From contig NZ_AMDP01000005.1 of the NCBI RefSeq assembly GCF_028128615.1, positions 1-64,000 of the forward strand: a stretch of 64,000 bases of DNA, given 5' to 3'. The position numbers and the translations under genes were made by a program. Each line of letters opens with the position of its first letter. Position 1 is the first letter of the stretch. The notes beneath the pieces were generated by a model. It worked only from the letters and a program-made list of their open reading frames with translations, did not search any database and was not told where the DNA came from. Of this stretch, positions 9,415-16,833 are shown one piece after another. The DNA comes from Enterococcus sp. 5H (GTDB taxonomy: Bacteria; Bacillota; Bacilli; Lactobacillales; Enterococcaceae).

Positions 9415-9666
9415 TTAGAACTTAATTTTACTATCTTCAATAGCAATCAACTCAGCAATTTTTGGAAATTTATTTCCTTGTTCTTTCACACACTCAATTA
9501 GATTAGCTAAATCTGGCAATAATTGATTATTTACTTCCATACCAGTCTCCATACTAGATACATTACTTTTTCCTAAAGAAACCTGTTGCCCTTTGTTTAC
9601 TTCGACTGACTTAATACCAGATACCGCACCTGTAGCAGCTCCTATATCTGAAACTATATAACTCAT
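9415..9666 (-). CDS. Lap1-like (DUF3130 / TIGR04197) small T7SS effector partner
   Basis: 83 aa, helical, WxG100-sized, with an early Gly/Ala/Ser-rich segment and a polar middle. Family proteins act as targeting partners that bind the LXG domain and carry part of the secretion signal. It is first in the operon, followed by the DUF5082-type gene, the LXG toxin and the membrane protein. Weak ribosome site (AAGGGG about 11 nt before the ATG). A plausible promoter is at 9700-9727. Confidence 0.78.
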   Translation of the reverse strand: MSYIVSDIGAATGAVSGIKSVEVNKGQQVSLGKSNVSSMETGMEVNNQLLPDLANLIECVKEQGNKFPKIAELIAIEDSKIKF

Positions 9667-9699
9667 AAAAGAATCGACCCCTTTTATTATTTTTCAATA

Positions 9700-9727
9700 A
9701 GTATAGTTTAACGGAATAAAGTGTAAA
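9700..9727 (-). promoter_or_regulatory. Promoter of LXG operon
   Basis: TTTACA, 16-bp spacer, TATACT on the minus strand, ~35 bp before the first gene of the LXG operon. Confidence 0.55.
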
Positions 9728-9792
9728 AATACAGGCTATTTAGTAAAAAAAATATAATAATGAATATTAGCATCAAAGTTTGTTTGAGCATA

Positions 9793-9824
9793 ATAAAAAA
9801 AGACACTCAAACAAGTGTCTTTAA
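9793..9824 (-). terminator. Terminator after orphan membrane protein gene
   Basis: Perfect 9-10 bp hairpin (AAAGACACT / AGTGTCTTT) followed by a T run on the minus strand. It separates the 9962-10843 gene from the LXG operon. Confidence 0.8.
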
Positions 9825-9961
9825 GCATGCCTTATCGACCGAATCACTAGAAATCAAAATGCATTGTAGCTACAAACTTATATCTTATACAAAAAAATAA
9901 CTATTCCATTGATTATAATATCCCTAAAACAGAATATTTCCACTCTACATTCTATTGAGCC

Positions 9962-10843
9962 TTAATTATTATCCCCTCTAGAAACATATTTTTTTAGGTT
10001 CCCAACGATTTCTTTTTTTTCATTTTCTATGAGAGTAGCAATTTTACTAATATAAGCGAATCTCATCGTAAACTTAATTAGAAAGATATAAATAATTGAA
10101 AAAATCAACATAATAAATGCTCCATTTATTATGAATTTTGCTATCCCATTATCACTTAATTCTTTTGAGTCTCCTAAAAGACCCAATAATGTAAATATTT
10201 TCAATTTTAATTTTTCAGGAACAACATCTTTCTGAACTATTAATGAAACGTACATTATCCATGTTAAAAAAGGAATTAAAAATTTATAAATCATTATTTT
10301 TTCTTTCAATTTCTTATTAAGAGTAGGTTCGTTAGCTCCTTTTTTTGTTATAATATTTCCGCGTACCCAAAATTTAGTTTTTTTCTGAGCTGAGTTATAT
10401 ACTAAAATGTTTTTTATAAACTCATCTGACAATACAATTCCTGAGAGGCTCGTTATAATAGCGATACCTGTCCACCACTCCGACTTAAAAGCTCCTAAAA
10501 AGGCACAAAACAGTATTAATTTCATGAAAAAACCTTTTTTAAGTCTAGATAACAACTCCATTAAGCTTATATACCAACTCAAAATATATATTAACAATAT
10601 GAGCTGAGATAAAATATTAGTTAGTTCTTCTTGATTAATGATTTTACCTAGACTCATCAATATCATCGTACAAGAAAATATAACTTGTATTAAGTGGGTA
10701 AAACTGAGTAAATAGATCCCTACTCTTTCTTTTCGTGTTATTTTATCAATATCAAAATCTTTATTTCCTCTCCAAGGTACTGAGTTATATACATATACCC
10801 ATGCTATGGAAACAAATGAAACGATAAAAGCCTTTGAATACAC
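9962..10843 (-). CDS. Multipass membrane protein of unknown function, possibly 5'-truncated
   Basis: 293 aa with about six hydrophobic spans (~4-22, 43-65, 76-95, 105-135, 185-205, 235-262). I do not recognise a family. The only start in frame is a GTG at 10843 with no convincing ribosome site; the frame stays open 13 codons further up to a stop without offering ATG, GTG or TTG, so the gene may have lost its 5' end. It lies between the LXG operon and rlmH on the same strand with its own terminator. Similar size and topology to the presumed immunity protein suggest an orphan immunity gene, but no clear sequence similarity is visible. Confidence 0.5.
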   Translation of the reverse strand: MYSKAFIVSFVSIAWVYVYNSVPWRGNKDFDIDKITRKERVGIYLLSFTHLIQVIFSCTMILMSLGKIINQEELTNILSQLILLIYILSWYISLMELLSRLKKGFFMKLILFCAFLGAFKSEWWTGIAIITSLSGIVLSDEFIKNILVYNSAQKKTKFWVRGNIITKKGANEPTLNKKLKEKIMIYKFLIPFLTWIMYVSLIVQKDVVPEKLKLKIFTLLGLLGDSKELSDNGIAKFIINGAFIMLIFSIIYIFLIKFTMRFAYISKIATLIENEKKEIVGNLKKYVSRGDNN

Positions 10844-11001
10844 TTCTATAGGTAAAACCTTACGAAAATAAAACTCAGCAACTCAACAATTCCTATATAA
10901 AGTAATGAATGTTCCGTGACACTCACAATTTTAAAGTAACTCCTCACTTTTTTCAGTATAGTCAATCTCCTTTATTTAGCTGTTATTTATTAAAAATCCC
11001 C

Positions 11002-11481
11002 CTATTTATGATACGGTTCCCCACGCATTATCCGAAATCCACGATAAACTTGCTCCACCAAAACCAATCTCATCAACTGATGTGGATAAGTCAATTTTCC
11101 AAATGACATTTGTTTTTGACTACGTTTAATCACAGCATCACTTAACCCTAACGATCCACCAATCACGAAAGTTAGCTGGCTTTTTCCATTAATCCCCAGT
11201 TGTTCAATCTCCTTAGAAAATTCTTCACTGCTATATTGTTTACCATTAATCGCCAAAACAAATACATATTCGTTATCCGAAATTTTCGCTAAAATCCGTT
11301 CGCCTTCTTTGCCTTTCACTTGGAACATTTCCGCTTCGCTTAAGTTTTCCGGTGCTTTTTCATCTGAAACTTCAATAATTTCAACTTTCGCATAACTTTG
11401 TAGGCGCTTAAGATATTCATTAATCCCTTGAACTAAATATTTCTCTTTCAGTTTTCCTACTGTAATAATCTTTATTTTCAT
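11002..11481 (-). CDS. rlmH: 23S rRNA (pseudouridine1915-N3)-methyltransferase
   Basis: 159-aa SPOUT-class methyltransferase that uses SAM to methylate pseudouridine 1915 of 23S rRNA helix 69 on the 70S ribosome. It starts [16 protein letters not shown], has the knot-forming [11 protein letters not shown] segment (SAM loop) and ends [14 protein letters not shown], the near-invariant family tail. I chose the ATG at 11481, which gives the usual 159 aa; the longer frame adds ten non-family residues. The 3' end of this gene is the SCC attachment site in staphylococci, and here too accessory genes follow directly. It is divergent from htrA across a DnaA-box cluster. Confidence 0.96.
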   Translation of the reverse strand: MKIKIITVGKLKEKYLVQGINEYLKRLQSYAKVEIIEVSDEKAPENLSEAEMFQVKGKEGERILAKISDNEYVFVLAINGKQYSSEEFSKEIEQLGINGKSQLTFVIGGSLGLSDAVIKRSQKQMSFGKLTYPHQLMRLVLVEQVYRGFRIMRGEPYHK

Positions 11482-11566
11482 AAGTGTCACATCACTTTCT
11501 CGTTTCTTCAATTGTACACAATTTTATCATGAATACTTTTTTGCTTCCACACAATTTCCCACAAAG

Positions 11567-11747
11567 TTATACACATATGCACAGAGTTATCCACAGAAAA
11601 ACTGCTTATTATCCCTAATTTTACAGCTTTTTTAGATACAAACACATATTCCCATCATTTTATCCACATTATCCACATTTTGTGGATAACTTTTCAACAG
11701 TTATTATCCTCTATTTTCTCTTAGTTTTTCACACATTCTGTGTATAA
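11567..11747. promoter_or_regulatory. Cluster of six DnaA boxes with flanking AT-rich tract
   Basis: Six exact matches to TTATNCACA in 181 bp: plus strand at 11567-11575 (TTATACACA), 11587-11595, 11660-11668 and 11669-11677 (TTATCCACA, the last two directly abutting), minus strand at 11681-11689 and 11739-11747. About 60 bp of nearly pure A/T follows (11748-11810). The layout resembles an origin or a DnaA-titration/reactivation site. Neither dnaA nor dnaN is in the window. In streptococci rlmH and htrA lie near oriC. Confidence 0.8.
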
Positions 11748-11837
11748 GTTATTCTTAAAATTCTTTTTTCATTATTTATATCTGTTTTTCTCCTAAACTT
11801 GTTCATAAAAAATTCAAAGCTATTCGGTAGACTAAAG

Positions 11838-11866
11838 TTGTCTTGAAAGACTATACTAAATATAAT
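11838..11866 (+). promoter_or_regulatory. Promoter of htrA
   Basis: TTGTCT, 17-bp spacer, TATAAT. It ends 33 bp before the htrA ATG and lies ~90 bp after the last DnaA box. Confidence 0.6.
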
Positions 11867-11899
11867 AAATAATGATAGTTAAATTAGGAGGTTGCTTGT

Positions 11900-13201
11900 A
11901 TGCAAAGAAAAGATGTTACGCCTGATTCAGATCAAAAGTCAAACGGGCTTATGAAAAAATTTGGTATCGGTATATTAGGTGGATTAGTTGGCGGTGCACT
12001 TGCTTTTGGCGGTGTTTACGCAATCACGGGATCTAATTCTTCTACTTCAAATTCACCGACAACAACAAATTCTGTTAAAAATAACAGTGGTGATACCAAA
12101 GTTACAAATGTAAACTTAGATGTGAATAGTGATGTAACAAAAGCTGTTGAAAAAGTACAAGATGCAGTGGTTTCAGTTATTAATCTTCAAAGTGCTAGTC
12201 AAACTAGTGATGCTAGTGGTTTTGGCGGATTATTCGGCGGTAATGAATCAGATAATTCAGAGTCTGACGGAAGTGATTTACAAGCTGCCAGCGAAGGTAG
12301 TGGGGTTATCTACAAGAAAGATGATAAAACTGCTTATGTAGTGACAAATAATCACGTAGTAGATCAAGCGAAAGGTTTAGAAGTTATCTTACATGATGGC
12401 ACTAAAGTTGAAGGCGAATTAGTCGGAACAGATGCTTATACTGACTTAGCTGTGATCAAAATTTCTTCTGAAAAAGTTGATGCAGTTGCTGAATTTGGTA
12501 ATTCTGACAACTTAAAAATCGGTGAGCCTGCTCTTGCTATTGGTTCCCCATTAGGTTCAGCTTATGCAAACTCTGTAACGCAAGGGATTATCTCTTCGGT
12601 AAACAGAAACATCCAAAATGAAAACAACGGTCAAACAATCAATATCAATGCAATCCAAACAGATGCAGCGATTAACCCAGGTAACTCTGGTGGCCCTTTA
12701 GTAAATATTGAAGGTCAAGTTATCGGAATCAACTCTGTTAAAATCGTTCAATCTGAAAGTCAAGTAAGCGTTGAAGGAATGGGCTTTGCCATTCCAAGTA
12801 ATGACGTAGTAAATATTATCAACCAACTAGAAAAAGACGGAAAAGTAACTCGTCCAGCTTTAGGTATTACAATGGAAGACTTAACAAATATTTCAACTCA
12901 GCAAAGAAAAGAAATCTTGAAACTACCTGATACAGTTCAAATGGGTGTACTTATCCGCTCTGTTCAATCAGCAACTCCAGCAGATAAAGCAGGACTTGAA
13001 CGATACGACGTTATCACAAAAATTGATGACGAAGATATCGAAACAGTCTCTGATTTACAAAGTGCCCTTTACAAGAAAAAAGTTGGCGATACTATGAAAG
13101 TTACTTTCTACCGTGATGGTAAGGAACAAAGTGTCAACGTTGATCTAACAATCGATCAAACAGCACTTAAATCCAATACTAACGAATCTACAAATCCATA
13201 G
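11900..13201 (+). CDS. htrA: Membrane-anchored serine protease HtrA/DegP family
   Basis: 433-aa surface quality-control protease that degrades misfolded secreted proteins. One N-terminal membrane span (~21-42), a Ser/Thr/Asn-rich linker, a trypsin-like domain with the triad His152 (TNNHVV), Asp182 (YTDLAV) and Ser263 (NPGNSGGPL), and one C-terminal PDZ domain (~315-420). Size and single PDZ match Gram-positive HtrA. AGGAGG lies just before the ATG. Probably monocistronic: its own promoter and a strong terminator at 13221-13267. Confidence 0.96.
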   Translation: MQRKDVTPDSDQKSNGLMKKFGIGILGGLVGGALAFGGVYAITGSNSSTSNSPTTTNSVKNNSGDTKVTNVNLDVNSDVTKAVEKVQDAVVSVINLQSASQTSDASGFGGLFGGNESDNSESDGSDLQAASEGSGVIYKKDDKTAYVVTNNHVVDQAKGLEVILHDGTKVEGELVGTDAYTDLAVIKISSEKVDAVAEFGNSDNLKIGEPALAIGSPLGSAYANSVTQGIISSVNRNIQNENNGQTININAIQTDAAINPGNSGGPLVNIEGQVIGINSVKIVQSESQVSVEGMGFAIPSNDVVNIINQLEKDGKVTRPALGITMEDLTNISTQQRKEILKLPDTVQMGVLIRSVQSATPADKAGLERYDVITKIDDEDIETVSDLQSALYKKKVGDTMKVTFYRDGKEQSVNVDLTIDQTALKSNTNESTNP

Positions 13202-13220
13202 AATTCAAAAATGATAGAGT

Positions 13221-13267
13221 GTGGGACAATAGTCAGAAAAAAATCTGATTATTGCCCCACTTTTTTT
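13221..13267 (+). terminator. Terminator of htrA
   Basis: Hairpin with arms GTGGG-ACAATAGTCAGA / TCTGATTATTG-CCCCAC followed by seven T. Confidence 0.9.
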
Positions 13268-13465
13268 ATTTAAGGGTACACAACACACATACTTGATAGC
13301 CAGATTAAAGTGACAAAACTCAGCCAAAAAGGAGTGTACCTTAGTTTTCTATCAATCGAACGATTTTCCCACATTTTCTCGTTATAAACTTAAGCCTTTA
13401 CATATGCAATAAACTGAATAGTGTTATAAAATGAAGACAGATAAAAATAGAAAGCAGGGGTTCAT

Positions 13466-13750
13466 ATGGCACATAAATTACGAGAAGAGTGGGAAAAATT
13501 TTTTGGAGAGAAACATGATATTGAAAAAGTTAAAAAAGCGAAACATGATGATAATGGTCATTTTGTAAATGACGATGGCGATCATACTGATGTTTTAGGG
13601 CAAGGATCAGTTGATGCTTTAAATGCAATGATGTATGCTGATTGGAATACATTTTTGAATAATAGTACTATCTTCACTGAGCTAGAAGAAGAAGAACAAA
13701 ATCGTGTACGTACAAATGGTCCTAGCTATGCCGAGTACAATGGTGACTAA
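13466..13750 (+). CDS. Small acidic hypothetical protein
   Basis: 94 aa, soluble, rich in Asp, Glu, His and Asn (KHDDNGHFVNDDGDHTD), no signal or membrane segment. I recognise no domain. The ORF has a good ribosome site (AGGGG ~8 nt before ATG). It stands alone between the htrA terminator and a long hairpin element. A possible pseudoknot lies in the gap upstream (13275-13355). Confidence 0.6.
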   Translation: MAHKLREEWEKFFGEKHDIEKVKKAKHDDNGHFVNDDGDHTDVLGQGSVDALNAMMYADWNTFLNNSTIFTELEEEEQNRVRTNGPSYAEYNGD

Positions 13751-13778
13751 TCTTTAAATTGAAATAGAGTTTTTGAGA

Positions 13779-13962
13779 GAGGTTGAGACAAAAGCGTTTA
13801 GCTCCGAGAAATAAGAAGGGATTCACGAAAATTGCTCTTCAAATTTTTGTGAATTTCGGCTTATTTCCGAAGGAGCTGCTTTTTTCTCGCCGTTTATTCG
13901 GTTCTAGTGAGTGAAACAAAACTGAGAGTTTTGTCCCACTCACCTCTCAGTTTGTCCCGTTC
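13779..13962. repeat. Long modular hairpin element, copy 1
   Basis: Outer arms GAGAGGTTGAGACAAAA / TTTTGTCCCACTCACCTCTC enclose a second layer (AGCTCCGAGAAATAAG / CTTATTTCCGAAGGAGCT) and an inner hairpin (ATTCACGAAAATT / AATTTTTGTGAAT). The layer AGCTCCGAGAA ... TTTCGGCTTATTTCCGAAG recurs at 47185-47338, and GAGAAATAAGAAG-ATTCAC-AAAATTG at 18025-18210. It sits between convergent genes and may act as a terminator for both. Confidence 0.7.
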
Positions 13963-13981
13963 ATTCCGTTTTTAGTGTTCA

Positions 13982-15319
13982 TCAATGAAACGCTCTTAGA
14001 ACGTCATTTGCTAATGAAGGATATGCAAAGATAATCTTTTTTAAATCTGATTTTTTCCATCCTGCATGCAGAGCCATTGTAAAATAGTTAATTAACATAT
14101 CTGCTTGATTGCTCAAGCTTGTTACACCGACTATTCGATCATCACTATTTGCATAAATTACTTTTAAGATGGCTGTTTCATCATTCGTACGCTTGTACGC
14201 CAACCACGAAGTCATATCTATACTTTCAATTCGGTAAAGCTCTTGTTTGGTTTGTGCTTCAGCTATGCTCATGCCAGCTTGTGCTAACTTAGGTTGACTA
14301 AACGTTGACATTGCAGGAATCGGATAGTCAATAGATTTTAACCCGTCACCACTTAGATGTTCTACAAGATAATCAGCTTGATAAACAGCGTATGTTGCCA
14401 ACTTAGGAACTGCTGTCTCGGTACAATCTCCGCAAGCATAAATATTAGCCAAATTTGTTGTTAAATATTCATCCACACTAATTCCATGATTGGAAAATTC
14501 CATCCCTAGTGCTTCTAAGTTTAAATCACTAATATTTGGTACTCTTCCAGCCACGCAATATACAACATCTGTTTCATAAGAGTCTCCAGTAGAAGTAGTT
14601 ATCAAATAATTATCCCGATTTTTTTGTATAGACAATAATTGCTCGTCAAAATGATACTTAATTCCTCGCTTTGTGTTAAGCTCAATCAATTTTTTTACTA
14701 ATTCTGAATCAAAATCAGCCAATGCGCGGTCATCATGTTGAAGAACTCTCACATTTACATCAAAAGCTTCAGCAATTGTCATAAAAGCAAAAGCAATAAT
14801 TCCTGCCCCAACTATCGTGATATTTTTCGGTAATTCTGCTTGTGTTAAAAAATCAGCACTGTAATTAAAATGCTCGCTACCTTCAACTTGAAGTTTTCTA
14901 CTTTTAGCTCCTGTTGCTAAAACAAATTTCTCCGCCTCATATATTGTTCCATTAACGTTAATATTATGTTCATCTATAAATTTTGCTGTTCCAACAATTG
15001 GATCAATTCCAGCTTTTTTTAAGGCCTCTTTATGATTATCAGATTGTACATCTTCCAGCGTATCAATATATTGCATAGCTTCTTGCCAATCTGGAAATAG
15101 TTCATTAACCGCAGCCTTTTCTGCTAAACGTTCTGTCGCTAATTTTAGTTCAGCAAATGTTACTAATTCTTTTTTTCTAGTACTTCCGTAATTTGCTACA
15201 ATTCCGCCAAATTTGTCTTCTTCTACAACAGCTACTTTAAATCCTTTTTTATTTAAACCAAATGCAACGGTTAGTCCTCCTAACCCACTTCCTATAACAA
15301 TAACATCATATTTTCCCAT
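13982..15319 (-). CDS. FAD/NAD(P)-binding oxidoreductase, disulfide-reductase fold lacking redox cysteines
   Basis: 445-aa member of the pyridine nucleotide-disulfide reductase (class I, lipoamide dehydrogenase-like) family. N-terminal FAD site VIGSGLGGL (~9-17), NAD(P) site VGAGIIAFAF (~170), second FAD motif YACGDCTE (~305) and a C-terminal dimerisation domain. The expected GGTCxxxGC is GGIVANYGS here: both redox cysteines are replaced (Val41, Ser46). The C-terminal His-Pro-Thr of true reductases reads YPS. It therefore cannot do the usual dithiol chemistry and more likely transfers hydride to another acceptor. GAGGAG lies 8 nt before the ATG at 15319. The lipoprotein gene ends 45 bp upstream on the same strand, so the two may be one transcript. 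Confidence 0.8.
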   Translation of the reverse strand: MGKYDVIVIGSGLGGLTVAFGLNKKGFKVAVVEEDKFGGIVANYGSTRKKELVTFAELKLATERLAEKAAVNELFPDWQEAMQYIDTLEDVQSDNHKEALKKAGIDPIVGTAKFIDEHNINVNGTIYEAEKFVLATGAKSRKLQVEGSEHFNYSADFLTQAELPKNITIVGAGIIAFAFMTIAEAFDVNVRVLQHDDRALADFDSELVKKLIELNTKRGIKYHFDEQLLSIQKNRDNYLITTSTGDSYETDVVYCVAGRVPNISDLNLEALGMEFSNHGISVDEYLTTNLANIYACGDCTETAVPKLATYAVYQADYLVEHLSGDGLKSIDYPIPAMSTFSQPKLAQAGMSIAEAQTKQELYRIESIDMTSWLAYKRTNDETAILKVIYANSDDRIVGVTSLSNQADMLINYFTMALHAGWKKSDLKKIIFAYPSLANDVLRAFH

Positions 15320-15364
15320 CAAGCTTGCTCCTCTCTGCTGTTCGTCAATTTCAACCGCTATACA

Positions 15365-16474
15365 TCAAATAAGCTTTTTCAAATCTAAACTCAACACACG
15401 ATCTACCCAAACTTTCTCAATATCCCGATATGGCTGCGCAGCCGATTCAAATATTGTATACAACTGATTACCCGCAGCAGTGATTTGTTCTGCGTGAGCA
15501 GGTAACTCAACCATTCTATCTACGTCGTGATCTAAAAATTCTTCTTTCTCTTTTTCATAATTAAAGATTAACAATTTAGAATTTTCAAAAGCCCCATATG
15601 ATTGTGTTACTAAAAATTTGTCTTCATAAAATGTAATTCCTTGCAGTTCTCTAACAATAGTACCGCTCACTTCAGATTCGTCAGTATCAATTGTCGTATG
15701 AATTTTTTGCTCATTACTCAAATCTCCAGATAAATTTCCTTTTTCGTCAATTGGATATGTTTCCAAAACGCCTTCTTTTAGATCGTCAAAATAACCAATA
15801 TAAATATTTTCATTTGCATAGGTAATAACGGAAGCTCTTTTTAATTGAGGCAACTCTACTCGCTGCGTATATTCAATTGGTTGAATGTTTGTGTTTAAAT
15901 CATATTTTTCAAGTGAAGCCATTGGAAATGCAACGATTTCTGCTTTCTGATCATAGCGTGCACAGACCCAAATATTTTCTGCAATTGGATCATAGGTAAT
16001 TCCGCCAACATGAGGATATCCCTGTAAAATAATCGTCTTAATATATTCATGCGTTTCTTTGTTAATCACGTAAACGACTGAATTATGTTCATGATCATGA
16101 CAATAAGATGAAATCAATAAATAATCGCCTGCTACTGTCACCCCTTGTGGAGTCATTTCAGCACAATTAACTAAAGTATCTGATTGATCTGTTTCCAATG
16201 TTTCTGTACTGAGTAATCCAGGAATAGTGTACATTCCAAGTTCGTTATTTTGTTGTTGCGCTTCCACAGCAGAAGTGTAGAGTTTTGGGAATTCATAGAT
16301 AGCATTTGCTTGGTCTTGAGTTGTTTGGTAAACAGCTGGATTTGTATTCGTTCGAATTTTTACCTCTTCCATACTGCTACTTGTCGTCAACTTAGAAGCA
16401 CCATTCATCTCACTACATCCCATAAGTAAAAATGTACTTATTCCTAGCAAACATACCAGCTTTTTATAAACCAT
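15365..16474 (-). CDS. Lipoprotein with predicted beta-propeller fold
   Basis: 369 aa. Signal peptide with lipobox LLMGC (Cys20), then a Ser/Thr linker and a domain with repeating VxxAGDYLLISSY, VYVINKETHEYI and GGITYDPIAENIWV blades, like YncE/SMP-30-type propellers. It should be tethered to the outer face of the membrane. No catalytic residues are assigned. Ribosome site GGAGG lies ~7 nt upstream of the ATG. It precedes the FAD oxidoreductase with a 45-bp gap; a shared redox role is only inferred from this. Confidence 0.65.
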   Translation of the reverse strand: MVYKKLVCLLGISTFLLMGCSEMNGASKLTTSSSMEEVKIRTNTNPAVYQTTQDQANAIYEFPKLYTSAVEAQQQNNELGMYTIPGLLSTETLETDQSDTLVNCAEMTPQGVTVAGDYLLISSYCHDHEHNSVVYVINKETHEYIKTIILQGYPHVGGITYDPIAENIWVCARYDQKAEIVAFPMASLEKYDLNTNIQPIEYTQRVELPQLKRASVITYANENIYIGYFDDLKEGVLETYPIDEKGNLSGDLSNEQKIHTTIDTDESEVSGTIVRELQGITFYEDKFLVTQSYGAFENSKLLIFNYEKEKEEFLDHDVDRMVELPAHAEQITAAGNQLYTIFESAAQPYRDIEKVWVDRVLSLDLKKLI

Positions 16475-16833
16475 TTCAAACCTCCATTGAACCTATTCTT
16501 TTTTCCTAAATCACATTTATTTCAATTTAATAATATCATTTTTATTTAATTTTAGACCAAAAAGGAACTTTTATGTAGAGAAACATACATTTAATTTATA
16601 GCACATTATTCCTTTACCTTATATCAATAATACATGATTCAGCTGAATTAAGCTAAAAAACAAAAAATTATTTTATATCACTAGCTTCCCCCTTAAAATT
16701 GATAATTGAGCCTCTACATAAATATAAAAACAGTTATTTTATTCTTTTTTATATTTTTTTCGAATGTTTTATTTTTACTAAAATTTAAATTTCTGAGATA
16801 CTATAGTTAATAAAACCAAAGGAGTGAATTGCT
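16475..16833. other. AT-rich divergent intergenic region
   Basis: 359 bp between divergent genes; it must hold the promoters of the lipoprotein and the oxalate decarboxylase. TTTTATGTAGAG (~16570) and CTCTACATAAA (~16714) form a distant inverted pair that could bind a regulator. No ORF with a ribosome site was seen. Confidence 0.3.

Noticed and set aside
11002-11040. Second attachment site matching the rlmH 3' end
   Set aside because: I looked for another copy of TTATGATACGG in the first 11 kb and found none, so an integrated element with two visible ends cannot be claimed.
16569-16725. Distant inverted pair TATGTAGAG / CTCTACATA
   Set aside because: 140 bp apart, 9-bp arms in AT-rich DNA; expected by chance often enough that I only mention it in the intergenic entry.
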